NCBI GenBank assembly: GCA_017506865.1 | Contig: JAFCMP010000528.1 | Coordinates: 62,001-126,000 of the forward strand | Direction: 5' to 3' | DNA: 64,000 nt | Origin: Tribonema minus | Taxonomy: Eukaryota; Sar; Xanthophyceae; Tribonematales; Tribonemataceae | Part shown: positions 1-13,980 of the stretch, piece after piece | Numbering within the stretch: the stretch's first letter is position 1 | Layout: every line of letters starts with the position of its first letter | Notes under the pieces: generated by a model | Database searches by the model: none | Seen by the model: the letters and a program-made list of their open reading frames with translations, nothing else | Told to the model about the DNA's origin: nothing | Made by a program: the position numbers and the translations under genes

Positions 1-3000
1 GCCCAGCAGGGTGACCAGCTTGTTCTCCGTAGCACGTTCATCGGGCAGGCCCAGCACCTCCAAGACCTGCAGCAATAGGCAGCACAACAATAAACATGGC
101 GAGGAAGTCACATTGGGGCATGTAATCATGAGCTCGTTGAGGATGGTGAGTTCAGTGATATTTGTCATGGGATGTCTCTGCAGGCTACCACACCAAATTC
201 AGTGCCACACTATAAGTTCTGCATTATTACACAAATAATGCGGTAACGGCGTGTGCAGGTGATCAACTGCACTCTGCACTTCATAATCGAGCAAGATAAG
301 CACGTCATCAGTAGTTCTTTCATGACTGTATTTGTGCTTGCAGCAGCTGCATGTGCTGGTCGAATGCAACAGCATAACTTCTGGAAGTTGCGCGTTACAT
401 ATACCAACAGCACTCTGGGATGACATGCGCACAGGTGAAGGAGCATTGTGACTAGTATACCACTACATACATACCTCCTCGCTGAGCTTGGCGCTGGCGT
501 CAGCATCGTCATAGTAGCGTGAAAGGCCACGTTGCAGCCAGTGCGCGTCAATCTCATGAGGGTCCAGCTTGCCCTGTCCCAGCATCAAGAGGGGAAACAG
601 TCAGGCTCACACCAAGTGGCTGCTAAGCAAGGGCAGCTAACAGCATACAAAAGATATGCAGTACCTGTCATTGTGCCAGGCAATGTCAGCTGCATGTCAT
701 TTTAAAGAGTGCACAAAACCACAATCAGAGCTTGCGACTTATGAACAGACTTGAACAGTGCCACCTGCACCAGCTTGTTCATGCAATGCATCTCATATAA
801 GCATATCGCATATGCCAAGATTCCTGAGCACTGGTGTACTCTCAACGCTGGCATGCACAAGAAGCAATCAAATAGGAAAATGCTACGCTGCACAATCTGG
901 ACCTGGACCTGAACTGTGGATGTGAAGCTGTGTTGCCGGGCATGCAAGTATGCCTTAGGTAATCATAGAGTCCTGCGCATGAATGGCCTCCATATTTTGA
1001 TGAGCCAGCCACCAAGGGTGTGACATCACCACTCGGCGGGCATCAAGTTGTCCGATGGCAGTACAAGAGTTGCATCCATCTGGCACCGAAGCCGACAACT
1101 ACTCCAGATCCAACGTGTTCACATGTTGAGAATACTGCAATGATAACAATGCTGACCTGTTCCTCTTCCTCTTCCGCTCCCCCATCCTCCTGCCCCTTTA
1201 GTCGCCTGGTGCCGCTCTCTTGTCTGGCGGTGGCCTGTCCTTCCCCCATCACATCCTCCTCATCCTCAGAGTCGCGCACCTGCAAGTATTGTAATGTGAT
1301 GTCATGGGAACACACAAGACCAACATCATCAGCCATCAGTACTTGAGCATAGGCTGACACTACGCACCATGGCAGAACATACGGCCAGAAACTTGTTCCA
1401 TTTCAAACAGAATGACTGATCATCTGACAAGACGTATGAGCCTCACATACCATGCGCATGCTATAGAGGCTGCTACTGATGCCCCTTGCCCCACACATAC
1501 CAGTGAGTCAGTGAGTACTCCACAAAGCGCATACTGCTCGTACTTGATATGGCCGGTTTCGATCCAAAGTTTGTGTAGTGGTGTAATGAGGCATCATACT
1601 GTACTTCTGTAGAGCTGCTTGTCAGCAAGCAGCAGAGCGTGCATTGACCAAGGTCCGCAAAGAGACACTGACTATACTGCATAATGACCTTTCTGAGCTA
1701 TTTGAGGATAGTGCAAGTATATACCTCATCCACATCAGTATCGCCTGCCTCCTCTTCCTCCTCGTCGAAGACAACAGCTACACCCATGTCCTCATCCAGA
1801 GCGCCCCCCTCCTCCTCATCAGAGCCCTGCCCCTCACCACCCTGCTCTGGGCCAGCACCGGTGTTGAAGTCCGTGATGCGCTTGCCAACATTGACCAGCT
1901 CGTTGAACTTCTCCGATTTGACCTGCCAACATGTATGCACAGACCACAGGGACGGCAGCAGGCCAATGCATTGAGAATAAGGCCATGATGGCTTGTGTAT
2001 TCAGAGTGTCCTGCCCCACAGATGTTGGTATCATAGGGGCATGCTGATGGTGTACGCTCGCAAAACTGACATTCTGCTCAGAGGCCGTGATGAATCGCCC
2101 AGGTCATGTCACTACATGCTGTCAGGTTGCAGGGAGTCACAGCTGATCAGTTGTGGCACACAAAGGAAAACACACATGCACTGTCACTAGAAAAAAAGCA
2201 CACAGAGCCATGGGCCATGCACAAGCAAAGATGGCTTGCTTGCTTGCCAACAACAAAGTCCACAATGGTGTTCTATGGCAATGGCTTGCAACTGCTGATG
2301 AACGCACCTTGCCGAGCAACTTCTCAATATCCGCTTGACGCTGGGTGTCCTTCATGGTGTCATCTTTCAAGATGGACAAGATCTCCTCTGCAGCCCCCCT
2401 CATTATGTCCTGCGGCTGCGCACCAAGTGACACCTAACACAAGTGTATGCACAAACAGGCGGACACCATGCGTCAATACTTGCACCAATCCAATAATGGA
2501 AGTTGTTCATGACCATGGTCATGTGCCATAGCGGGTCATGCAAATGATGAAAAATGATGGCATATCAAGGCACGAGCTACGTCACCACCCTCAAGTAGAC
2601 AAGCCAGGCACCAGCTACATCATCGCAAATCAGCAGCCATGAAGCTGCATCCTGTGGAGCTCTTGAACAATGCCACAGCCAAAAGATCTCATGCTGTTAC
2701 TGTGCCCAAGAGATGCAGATGAGTATGACAGCACAAACGGACTGTAATGCATTGTTCATCTCGACTTGCACACCTGCACATAGGCCATGAGCTCCTCATA
2801 GGCTGCTTTGCTCTCCCTTGTTTTGGGCCTGTAGTTGATGGAATCCATTTCCTGTGTCTCCGTCAGCACCGTGGCGCCCGTTCCAGCTACAAACACCTTT
2901 TGCCGCTTCGAAGCCGTCTCCAGAGCCTTGCTTTTGAGCGCCTCCTCTTCGCCTCGTTCCCGCTTGGCCTGCAATAAAAATACAAGACATTACAAGCCTT

Positions 3001-3944
3001 GACACTCACACTTGATCCTACATAAAAATCTGAGGAAAGCAGCGTGGACCATCAGTCATGTGGTCAAGCCTGCTGTGGCCATGCCATGTGTGGCACTGAA
3101 GTTACTGCAGTTTACTGCAGTTACTGCAGTTTTGAAGAAAGCTCTGTAGCTGGCTTGCGCACAGATGTGCCATGTGCTCATTGAAACACTCTTAGGAGTC
3201 CACAGAAAAGACGACATACTTTGAGCTTGAGTGTCCGCTGAAGATGCAGTATGGTGAATATGGTGCACGCAATCGATGCTAAACTTTGTGAGCAGATCAA
3301 CGTGCATTTGTAGCAGTGCCATCATTTGATCATGTCCTGGTCAAGATACTTCTGACATACAGAAAGGAGACACCTAATGCTGCAATGTTGCAGCACATGA
3401 CTATTCTCGTGCAACTCATAATCATGCTCCATATGCTCACAGGTGTTACATTGAAGTGTACCTTTGCTTTCTGCAGCTTTGTCTCCAGCTCAGGTGGACG
3501 GGCAGTGGTGAGCCTATCCCCCATTTTCATGTGCTTTGTTTTACCCCAAAGCGACTCCACCTCTCCAGTGCCATCCTCGCCTCTCCGCTTTCCACGTTCT
3601 GCTTGGAGCACGAGGTTGGAATTCTGTGTACAATGACACCAAAACATGATTGTGAGTGTACAAACGCCCACAAATATGAGCAGCATCGTCGTGAGCAGAG
3701 CTTGTAAAGAAACGAATGGATTCGTTTGCACTTAGAGTGCTGTTTTCTAAAGTATGTTTGATCATCTCAGCATGCAGCACGGAGTCTAACATGCACATCA
3801 CTTCATGAGCATGAAGACAATACAGCGCCTGCAGCAGAGGTGATGACAGTCAACTCAAGTTGTGCAATGATTGTACACCAGCCACCACGCACGACGTACC
3901 GCTTTGTACTCGAACTGCCGATTCCGGGCATGCTCTTCCGCCAT
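1..3944 (-). CDS. BRR2: BRR2 (U5 snRNP 200-kDa helicase), N-terminal part, 8 exons, 3' end outside window
   Basis: Ski2-like RNA helicase of the U5 snRNP that unwinds U4/U6 during spliceosome activation in the nucleus. Exons read by splice-site and frame agreement: 3900-3944, 3462-3623, 2774-2968, 2308-2433, 1725-1922, 1157-1279, 475-573 and 1-66, all phase 0, giving the first 338 residues. Diagnostic stretches are the start MAEEHARNRQFEYKA, then NSNLVLQAERG, MGDR, NYRPKTRESKAAYEEL, a GAAEEILSILKDD segment, two acidic stretches (DEEE-rich) and DAHWLQRGLSRYYDD. They match the BRR2 N-terminal region in order. The helicase cassettes lie beyond the left edge. The start is the first ATG and matches the family N terminus. 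The neighbour across 1 kb is a divergent phospholipase C gene. Family assignment is firm; the exact 5' UTR is not seen. Confidence 0.93.
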
Positions 3945-4983
3945 GACTGTCCTCCTGTGTAAGCTGCACTAGATTGCTGCAGATGGCAACAAAGGGGCAG
4001 GCACCAGCGCTGGGGTCAGCACTTACACTGCTATTGTGATGCAGTGGGCTGTGAATGATGAAAGCGGTCATAAGGTGCCAGATCTGATGAAATCTGTTGT
4101 CTATAGAAGTATCTAACACTCGCTTCGCTTGTTTGCCCCACAACTTTATGTGACAGAGGGCAGCAGAGCGGCAGAGGCCCCTAAAAAGGGCGAGCATGAT
4201 AATGTGAGTCATTGACAACACCGGCAGCATGGACTTATACAATGAGTTCAGCAGCGAACATCGAGCTTAGATGACCAGCTGACCGGAGCATTTGCTAAAC
4301 GTGCTGCTCGAAGGCTCCGCCTGGCTCTGGGCATCGATTGCTGCCAAGGCATGACGTGACGAGCAAACGAGCACGCTGGGCGAGGTATGAAGGCCATTTT
4401 CGGTGCAGTTGAGCTGCTAAACGTTCGTCCGCTACCAGCGCTTGCCAGATACAGCAGCCCAAGTCAATCGTCGACTGCGAATTGATGAACTTTGAATCCT
4501 GCATGTCCGTTCTGTAAGACATCTAAGATCAACATGCAAGCCTCGAAAGAGTCAATATTCAGAAGGATCGTTACCTGCTGCTAAGCTGTAGCCTCTCTCG
4601 TTGGGCGGTCCTTATGTGTGGCGATCCTTGCCAGAGGAGAAAGGCTGTGTCTCACGCCCAAACGTACTTACACCGGTGCCCGTGACGGGATCAATGCCCT
4701 CCTAAAACTCCGGCAACCACAATCGACGCGCGGCACCTGGCGAATTTTAGGAAGCGGGCCCAGCCTCTATCAGCTCCAGGTGGACAAAACTTCACACACG
4801 ACCTACTTCATCTAGGTCTTGAAGTTTTACTTTTCTAAAGAAATTAATTGAGCAGTAATCAGACTTTACCTTCTTCAAAAGCAACTGGCGGGAGTGTATG
4901 CGGCGGGGGTGAAAGAGGCGCTCCAGCTTCGGCGTTGCAACCTCAGCGCTTTGTAGGCCGGCATTTGCGGATCCGCGTGCAAC
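3945..4983. promoter_or_regulatory. Intergenic region between divergent BRR2 and phospholipase C genes
   Basis: About 1.04 kb separates the two start codons, which face away from each other, so this stretch must hold both promoters and 5' UTRs. I see no convincing TATA box, open reading frame or repeat. The open frames crossing it in either direction match nothing and overlap the first phospholipase exon antisense. The promoter role is inferred only from gene orientation. Confidence 0.5.
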
Positions 4984-7900
4984 ATGGCCAACGTTATCAT
5001 TCTGGATGACACGGACTTGACCGAGGACGAGAAGAGGTGGAAGCAGCGCCTCGAAGGCGGAGCCAAGCTCACGAAGTATGGAGCGAAAGGCAAGCCGTGT
5101 CGCAAGAGCTTCCATCTGACCCCAGACCACCGCCTGGTATGGGATAGCACGTCCATCCTTAGCAAGCTCACGAAGCCCAAGGCGGCAAATATGGTTGACC
5201 TGCATCGGATCAGCAGGGTACAGAGGGGACAGACGACACACAAATTCTGCCGGTTCAGGGGCAAGCATGCAGCCAGGACGCCCCTGTCTTTCAGCGTCAT
5301 GTATGACGAGCATGTCAGGTGCGCATCCCCCGCATTTTCCCTCGCATGCACCTTGAAGTTCCTGAAGCAGTCATGTGACTTGCTCAATGACCTGTAGACA
5401 GAGAATGCATGGTGTGCCTCTCCATGTACTCAACTGATGATCCTCAAGGTAGCAGCATGCAGTTCTGACGCGCTGCCAGGACCCACCATTGTGGTCGGTC
5501 GAATTTGCTTTTTAAGAAAGCATGCCACAATGATGGCACTTGAAAAAGCTTCCCGCGGATATGCTTCCTCTTGCTTTCGGCTTCAGGTCATTGGATCTCG
5601 TGTGCGATGATGGCGACGATGCGCAATCTTTGATCGGCCTCCTGGAGAAGTTGGCTGCGAAGAGCAAGACAGCATTCGGTGAACATGACACTGCCTTCTA
5701 CTTGCACCACTGGCGGCTGTCTGACAAGGACCAGAACGGCGAGCTCAGCGTTGATGAAGTATGCGACCTTGTACAGCGCCTCAACCTCCAGCTGTCCAGG
5801 AAGCACATCAAGGCTGAAATCAGCAAGGTTGATGCCAACAACGATGGCGTGCTGCAGTTTGATGAGTTTGTGGAGCTCATGCGGCAACTGAGTGACCGCA
5901 GAGAGCTGGGCAGCCTGTGGGCGGCACTGAAGCAGGGGCAGCTGGAATCGATTGTAAGGGGCAGCCATGAGACATTGCCGCTGACCCATGAGGTGAGCTA
6001 CCATCTGCTGTGTTGTGGTGTGTCATTTTTGATGCCTTCCTTGACGTTTACATTGGTCAATGCACCACAGGCCAATTGTGCCATTCTACTGTGAATCAGG
6101 TCGCGCCACTTTGGCTGGCATTCATTCGCTTTCAGCATGGAACTGTGATGGTTAAGACAGGCAGCCGCGCACTTTTCAATCACCTGATAAAGTGGCGCTG
6201 ATAACTCTGACAAGTGGTTTTTCTGCCCCGTGTACAACGTCTGCAGCTACAGCAGTGGATGCGACGGGGACGTGTGGAGGCCAGTGTCTTCAAGCGCTTT
6301 TTGGAAGACATGCAAGGCGAATCGCTCAGTGATGAGGAGGTCAGCCCTGTACTGTACTGTACTGTACACTCATGGTTCTTTAACGTGTGCCGTCAACGCA
6401 TTGCACTTGACATCACATTTCGGTGCGCCCCAGGGTTCTGCAATGCAGTTGTTGTAGGCAAACTTTGCACGCGGGAATTATTTGTGCTGCAAAGACGTGT
6501 TGTGAGCACCGAATGGCAACATCAAGCAGCATCAGCATCATTGGTGCAGTCATACTGCATGCTTACATTACACTGTCAAAGTAATGCATGGTGGTCAGCA
6601 TTTGCACCACACAGGTGGCCATACACATCACTATAACACGCTTTTGTCACAGTATTAGATCGTCAACGTTCTGGTCACTGCTGCCTGCACATCCTATACA
6701 TGATTTGCAATTTGTAGGGCACTTGACAGACACTTTAGGCGCGCTGAAGAAGTTGCAGCTGAAGCCAAAAAGCACACTCCTGCAAGAACGTCCGCGCTTC
6801 TGTGGGGTATGTTGGGAGCTGATGGTTCGCTCTCGCTGCCAGTACACACTGTGTGTCAGTGCCTGTTGCACTCACTGCTACTCTCCTCACATTGTTTTAT
6901 TGCAGGTGGCTGGGCTGATATCAATGCTGGAGTCAGAGCAGGCGACGCAGCCCGGTGGTGGTGCCAACGCACACCCAACCCCATCCGATGGCAAGCTTGG
7001 GTATCCGGGCTTTGTTGCATACATGGCTGGGCTTGCCAACTCTGCTGTGGACCTTGCCAAGGAGAAGGGAGTGTACCAGGTACGGATTTTTCAGCATTTG
7101 ATATGATTACTCAATTTGTTGACCATCAGGCCAAGACTGCAGCTAGGTGCCTCAGGCTGCCTTGCTTACATGGCAAAGCAAAAGTGGCAAGTATGCTGTT
7201 ATATAACCATTTGGACCATGTAGACATGTAGAAGCATTGACATTGGTGCACCTCAAGTACCATTTTGGGGGCACCCAAATGCACTCAGCATCGGAACTCT
7301 TGGTGCTGTCAAGCTGTAACGCTGTCAACTTGAGCGCCTGGGCGTCAAGCGGCCAATGCTAACATGCGTATGGCAGACAGTACCAATGCTAGCATGCCTC
7401 AGTTGGAGGCCCTCGTTGGTGTTGCACTTCTTGTGCTGGTATTGTGGTCACGTGTGAGCCACAAAGCATCTACAGTTTGCTGTGTCGTCATTGTAACCGG
7501 CATGAAATCAAGAAGTCGCAACGCATTCTCTATTTTCAGACACAATAGTCACATATTCCTTTTTCTTTCAGTTCAAAAGTCAGGTGATATGATGCCTTGC
7601 ACAATACCCCTGGACCAAGTTGCGCAACAAGTACACAATGGCATACTCCATGCTTCTCAGATGTAAAGGTCATTGTGAGCATTTCAGGTGATGTATATTT
7701 TCATCCTCGCAACGCCATGAGCATGAGCCAGATCTGTTAGGTGTCGCTCGAAGCTGATCGTGGCAGTGTGTTTCCAGATTTAGAGCAAGATGCAGCTGCT
7801 GCATGTCCACAGTGTCTTACCTGATTGAAATGCTCGTGGAATGGCACTTGCAGGCTTGTACGCAGTTCTTGTCTGCCCAAACGCTATTGCCGGTCCTTGA

Positions 7901-10900
7901 TGGTTTGCAGTGTCCAAACCCATTGCGCATGCCACATGTAATGATGACTCTCAGGACATGGATCAGCCCCTGTGCAACTACTGGTGTGCAAGCTCGCACA
8001 ACACATACCTCGAAGGCGACCAGCTCACTTCCCCCGCCAGTGTCAACCGTTACATTTCGGACCTCTCCAAGGGGTGTCGCTGTGTGGAACTGGACTGCTG
8101 GGATGGGGAGGACGGTCAGCCAGTCATATACCATGGACACACTCTCACCGGCCGCATCAAGTTTGTGGACGTAATCATGGCTGTCCATGAGTTTGCCTTC
8201 ACCAGCAGGTACGCATTGAAGACACTGGACTGTATTTCAATAAATGAAACACCATCCTGCCATGAGGTGATGCCAAGATGCATACCCTCATTGCCATGCT
8301 TTGCTACTGTATGGGCCATGTTGGGGGTCGGCACTGCTATACCAGCAATGCACCGTTCCACCGATGCAGTCACAACGTCTTGGCCTGGTGTGTGTTTTGC
8401 CCAAAAACCTCGGCATTGGACGTATTGCCACATATGTGCCTGTCATTCAGCCACACCCGTTGATGAAAAACAAGTGAGCTGACCATTCCATTTGCATTGC
8501 AATGCCTGTTGGTGGTAATGTCCTGCTGTTGCAGTGACATGCCAGTCATCTTGAGCCTGGAGAACCACTGCTCTATACCACAGCAGCAGATCATGGCAGC
8601 AACTCTTTCATCGGTGCTGGGAAACATGTTGGCGGTGGCACCCATGGTGGACGACATGCTGCCAAGCCCTGCCTCTCTCAGGAACAAGTAAGTCCCCTTT
8701 TATCATAAAGTACACTGTTTGTCGTACAATGTCCCATGTGACAATGGCAAGTCGATGACGCTTGAAACATGTGTTGATAAAAGACAAATGCTTGAAAACA
8801 GTTGTAGCCCTTGGTCTGGGTGTACACAGCACAGCGCAAGCAAGAGCAAGTAGCCACAGACACTCTTACACACATTCACACACCATAAACTGAGCAGACC
8901 TTGTGCATGGTGCTGCAATCTAAGCACATTGGGATGGCCCTTATTCTTGGCGCTATTGTGTTGTCACAATGGCAAGGGACCAGCAACGGCCCGATGTAGC
9001 ATTGTTCTGCGCCCATTCTATGATTTTGTCAAAATTGTACTTGTCACTGTAAATAATATTGTATTCATGCAGTGTTTGTGGTCAAAACAGTGTTACATGG
9101 CTGGTTACACCATGGCCGGTTACACTTTAAGTGCTTCACACAGGCGCACCTCAGCAGCATGTGCTGCAATGCTGCCATACCTTCAAATAGGGCAGCCTGA
9201 ATCATGAACCTGACTGGCCTCAAAATGATGCAGGGTGATAATCAAGGGAAGCAAGGGTCGAGCACCAAGCGATGCAGCTGGAGACGAAGGTGCACTCATA
9301 GCCGATGCTGACTTCGATGACGAAGAGGACGTGAGCAGCAGGCAAAGCTCGGCGATGGGGTCAGAAATTGCTCAACAAGCTGGGGCGGGGGCACCAAATG
9401 CCACACAGGTGAAATGCGCATAAATGCGTGTGCGTTTTGTGTTTTGAAATGCAGTGTGTACTTGACACGCAAGCATCATGCTGAGAATATAGCTGCACTC
9501 AAGACGTCCTTAAAGCAGGCAGGTCTCGCCACGGTATAATCGCAGCTTGGGGTAAATTGCAGCTTTGCTGTACTCCTGGACACAATGACATCATGACGCT
9601 CTGGTGTAGCATTGGGCAGTGAGGGCAGCTGCAGACTGATCTGAAGTATTGTTGTCTTATGTAGTGTCCAGCATGTGTATTGAGGCAGTGGCTTGTTAGG
9701 CATCTGTATGCACCATGCTTGGTCTCGTTGTGGCTTGAGAATGCCATTCAATGTGGCCTTTGACTAAGGTAGCTTGCTATGCCTATTTTGCGGTTGTGGC
9801 AAGTCAACAATGCCGAGAGGTTGAGTCATGCTACCAAGTCGCGGGCATTGGTGGCTTTGGTGGTACAATGCACTCAAAATTCAGTGAAAACGTCACTTTC
9901 TTGTGACCGCCGTGTTACACTTGTGTGCTGATTCACTGCAGGGGGAGCTGGACTCTTCAATCACCAAAGCACGCACCAGCAGCGACAGTTCTGTCCAGCA
10001 GGGTGCGCTAGCTAGAGGCAGCTCTGTGTATGGCAACTTGACGCAGTCCACAATTCCTCCTCCACCGCGGACGACTCACAAGGTCAAGGTGGCTCCTGAG
10101 CTGGCAGCTCTGACAACTCTTGGGGGGGTGAAGTTCAAGGGCTGGGAGAAGGCAAAGCAGTGCGCTGCCAATGAGATGAGGTAAGTGACTTGCATGTGCA
10201 ATTGGAGCGTTGCCAGAGAGCCATTTGACGCGCACGCAACTTGTCCTGAGAGTAGAACTTCATCCCCTTACGTCTGTCAGCACCGCTTTTAGCAGCATGG
10301 CATAACGCGCGTGACACAAAGCAAGGAGCAAGGGGGTGTTGTGTTGGCACATGTGCGTCAAGTAGATAGATCGCTCGGAATGTGACCTTAAATCTGACTG
10401 CAGCAATACATTGGGCCAGTTCGACTCTCCCTCGGCTGATGCAGGTCTTTAACCTGCTCGAATAATGTGGCGTATAGTGATAGTGTCTGGACAAGTTCAT
10501 TTACGAAATGTTGAACAGTTCAAAGTAGGCTAGCTGCCTCACTACATGGACACTCTCAGCACGTTGCCTTGCACTGACAGTTTCAGCCACGTTTACCCCT
10601 GTCCTTTGCAGTTCCTTCAGCGAACCCAAGTCAGAGAAGCTCTTCAAGGCATCATCCACTCCAGAGTGGATTGTGTACAACCAGCGACAGATGTCCCGCA
10701 TATACCCGGGTGGACAGCGCGTGGACTCCAGCAACTATGACCCCATGCCACACTGGTGTGCTGGGAGCCAGGTGAGTCATGCTCCCTCTGCAATCGGTCT
10801 GAGATGCAGCTGGCCACCAAAGCACTCAAGAGCACGCACCAGCTTGTAAAAGTTTTGTTGCACGATATTGGCATGCCTGCAAATATGGTTTACGATTGGA

Positions 10901-12482
10901 AGTGCGCAGACATGACACACTGAAGCGTGCTCATGATACCCTTGTCTCACTACATGCACACACGCACATGTGAACATGAAGGGTCATATTGATTTGCTGT
11001 ACTCGACTTTGGTAGGGACTATAGTCAGCGATCCTCATGCGCTCAACAGTGCCTAGTTGACGAAATAAAAGGCTGCATTGTGTTGCAGCATTGCTGACAA
11101 GCTTTTTGTGCTATGACTTGCCATGTATAGTCACAAATGACACAGGGTCAATCAACTAGGCCATGAATACCACACTTTTCAGCCCCTTCACTGAAACAAT
11201 GCTTGGGATTTTGCAGTGACGCCTTGCAAGACTCCACCTCATGTAGGATACTCCCAAGTATGTTATCCGGATGTCAAGGACACATGCTTCCTTTGCAATA
11301 CATCGGGAAGCATACATAGCAACCATGCACAAAAGATAGCGATCCACATGTAGTAAACATGTCACATTGCACCAAGTCATGTAGCCAGAATTGGGTGAAG
11401 CTGGCATGCTTCCTTTTCTATATTGTCTCGGTGCAAAATTAGCACTTGACCGAGCATGTGGCTCTGGTGCACGGTCAGACATTTCTCCAACCACTTGCTC
11501 CTTGCTATGATGTAACGCATGACAGATTGTGGCTCTCAACTACCAGACAAGCGGGATGTCCATGTACCTCAACCATGGCCGCTTCAGAGACAACGGAGGG
11601 TGTGGCTACGTCCTCAAGCCTCCCTGCTTACAGAAGCAGTCTGAGCCACAGCCAGTGGAGGCTGCGATGACCCTGATAGTTCAAGTGTGCTCCGCGCAGC
11701 AGCTCCCCAAGGTGAGCTTATGAGCTTGCGTTGATGACACAGTGTGAGAGTGTCTTTCTTGCAGGAGTATGGACATGTCATGAGCATAAAGATGCGTTAA
11801 GTCAGCGCCATTCTGAACCTGTGTGTTGAGAGTTAATTGCCGCTGGCCATGTTGCATCCATGTTGTCGAGCGACCCGCTGCATGTTCAAAGCCGCCAACA
11901 ATGCATACTGCATCTGTTCCCAAGATTGTCAGGCATGCCAAACTGTGGTAGTGCCAGGTAGTCATGTTTTACTGGTGTTTGGCAGCACTCATACTTCAGA
12001 CCAAAGCAGCAGCTGTAATAATGTCAGACTCACTGCGGCATGCTTGCGTGTCGCATCAAACTGCTTAAAACTCATCTCTGCTCCACCAGCTCAACAATTA
12101 GTGCTGATGTGATGCAATGTTGCAGCCGAAAGGAGCCCACAAGGGAGAGATCATAGACCCATACGTCAAGGTGGGCATCCATGGCACAGCAGTTGACACC
12201 AAGGGGCCCTTCCAGACCCATGTGATCAGTGACAATGGGTTCAACCCCATCTGGGACAAGTCCTATTCATTCAAGATCACGCAGCCGTCACTGGCGCTGC
12301 TCAGCCTGGTTGTGAAGGACGACGGGCCCACGGACACGTTCATCGCATATGCCACCATCCCTGTCAGCATGCTTAAGAGGGGATACCGGCGTGTGGCGCT
12401 GTTCAGCTCTGATGGCACGACCCATGGAGAGTTTAAGTACTCATCTCTCATGTGCCGCTTCGATATGCGTGCACCGGAGTAA
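4984..12482 (+). CDS. Phosphoinositide-specific phospholipase C with PH, EF-hand, X, Y and C2 domains (11 exons)
   Basis: Calcium-dependent enzyme that cleaves PtdIns(4,5)P2 to InsP3 and diacylglycerol at membranes. Exons: 4984-5318, 5587-5992, about 6247-6339, 6906-7079, 7955-8208, 8535-8687, 9234-9408, 9942-10180, 10612-10771, 11526-11711, 12126-12482 (stop TAA), about 843 residues. Order: PH domain (roughly 20-135), two canonical EF-hand loops (158-169 [12 protein letters not shown]; 194-205 [12 protein letters not shown]), X domain (337-470), acidic Ser-rich linker (480-560), Y domain (570-690), C2 (700-840). Catalytic residues by delta1 alignment are all present: His351, Asn352, Glu381, Asp383, His396, Glu430; substrate motifs SFSE and SRIYP are kept. 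The offset from delta1 numbering stays at 40 across the X domain, which supports the exon model. The third-exon start could instead be 6253. Land-plant relatives lack the PH domain, so this is the animal delta-like layout. Confidence 0.94.
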
Positions 12483-13037
12483 ACGGAGGTGTAGCTGGCA
12501 GACTGTGTTTCTGAGTGAATGCGTCATATCATGAAGCGTAGAGCAACAGGAATCCACGCTCAAGTGTGTGCACCGCGGCGGCCAAGGCACGAGTATGAAA
12601 TTTCCTGAGCAGGTGTAGACGTACAGAGCCACAAGGTGGGCAACAGTCCGGATGCAACAGCAAATGCGCAAATATACTTTCAAGTACCAATGTCCATCTC
12701 TTGCTGCTGTTCCTTTTGCCTGCTGCGTGACGCCAAGACTAGACACTTCAGCAGACACAGCTACCGGCCACCTCTGCCATAACAAGAAGGTGCCAGCTGG
12801 AACCGGTTTGCTGTTGGCATCTTGAAGGATCTTGTCCCTTGCTGATTGAGTGCATGAATATTCCAAGTACTTGAAAGTCAGCGTTTAGCACGGTTTCTGG
12901 CAGAAGTTGCAGCGCAGCATCACAATGTCAATGCCATGGCAGCAAACACCTGCGCCGGGGCGGGGGAGGCAGGCGGGGTCTCTTGACTTTTAAAACGAAC
13001 ATATCGGCAGCACGCTTGGGTGATGTAGTTTAATCAC

Positions 13038-13980
13038 TTAGCCGCCACCGTTGCCAACAGTTGGCGGGACTAGAGCTGCGGATGCTGCCCATGGTGTGTA
13101 ATTGATGTCAGTGCTCTGCAGCTGCTGTGTCACCAGAGGCACCTCGCCCACAACGCGCTTGCCGATGTCGTCGTCACGGGGCTTGCAGATAAGGTGGCAG
13201 GCGGACTTGCAACAGCTGCCACAGCGCACGCAAGCACTTGCCGGTTCCGGTCGCAGCGCCACATGCACTTCATGGCATTTCTCAACGAGCACATGTACCC
13301 TACAACAGCTGCGTTTGATGGAATGCCTTGGCTGGCGTTGAAGCGCTTCAACAGAGTAGAGCAGCAGGCGGCGCGCTGCAAGTTGTGCAGGAGGTCGCCG
13401 GGCAGCAGCTTGCAAGCTCGCTGTCAAGCATTACGCATCAAGGCACACCATCGTGCACAAAAGCGGGCCACGCAGCGCATACTGTGTCAAAACCTCAATA
13501 CAGGGCTAGTCGACGAGGACTACATGCCATTTCTTGACGTCTCCAGGAGATCGCAGGATCGACATTGTGCTGCCTGCCGACGCCTTTGCAGTCACCAGCT
13601 ACGACGACATGACACGTCAGCTGCTGCTCATGGTGGACGTCACCTGCTGCGAGGCACAGTTGCAGGTGACAAAGACTGCAGAGGACTCTGAGAGGTGCTG
13701 CCACCACAAAGAGGCAGCCAAAACGACCCAGAGTTCTGGTCACCGTGACCAGAATTGCTACAAACTTGCCACTTTGGCACTCAAGTAATTGGGTAGCATT
13801 GAGGCGCAGGGGCGGCAGCTGCTGGAGGCCGTCACTACGGAGTACGCTAGCAGGATGTCGGTCCCCACAGCAGGCGGCACTGTAGCATTAGAAGGCATAG
13901 CACTGGCACGCATCCGCTCAGCTCTCTTGGCAGCGCTTCACATGGCGTACTCTAGCAGGTTGTGACACCACATGGCAGAG
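13038..13980 (+). pseudogene. Decayed coding remnant of an unidentified mobile element
   Basis: Plus-strand coding-like stretches lie in more than one frame. One around 13270-13400 contains MAFLNEHMYPTTAAFDGM and Cys-rich ARCKLC. One at 13548-13690 reads RRIDIVLP followed by LLLMVDVTCCEAQLQV. One at 13797-13966 is an alanine-rich helical segment ending in an ALLAALHMAYSSR-like tail. The R-x-D-I-V followed by V-D-V-T pattern resembles PD-(D/E)XK-type nuclease or retroelement tail domains common in algal transposons, but this is inference from pattern only. The frames do not join, so it is broken. The stretch 12483-13037 before it holds the phospholipase 3' flank and nothing else I can support. 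Confidence 0.3.

Noticed and set aside
4792-5313. 173-codon minus-strand frame over phospholipase exon 1
   Set aside because: Antisense shadow of the PH-domain exon; no family match.
6718-6809. Open segment reading [17 protein letters not shown] between phospholipase exons 3 and 4
   Set aside because: Joining exon 3 (ending DEE) straight to 6906 (VAGLISMLE) keeps the frame and matches the family, while including this segment breaks the frame after its only good acceptor.
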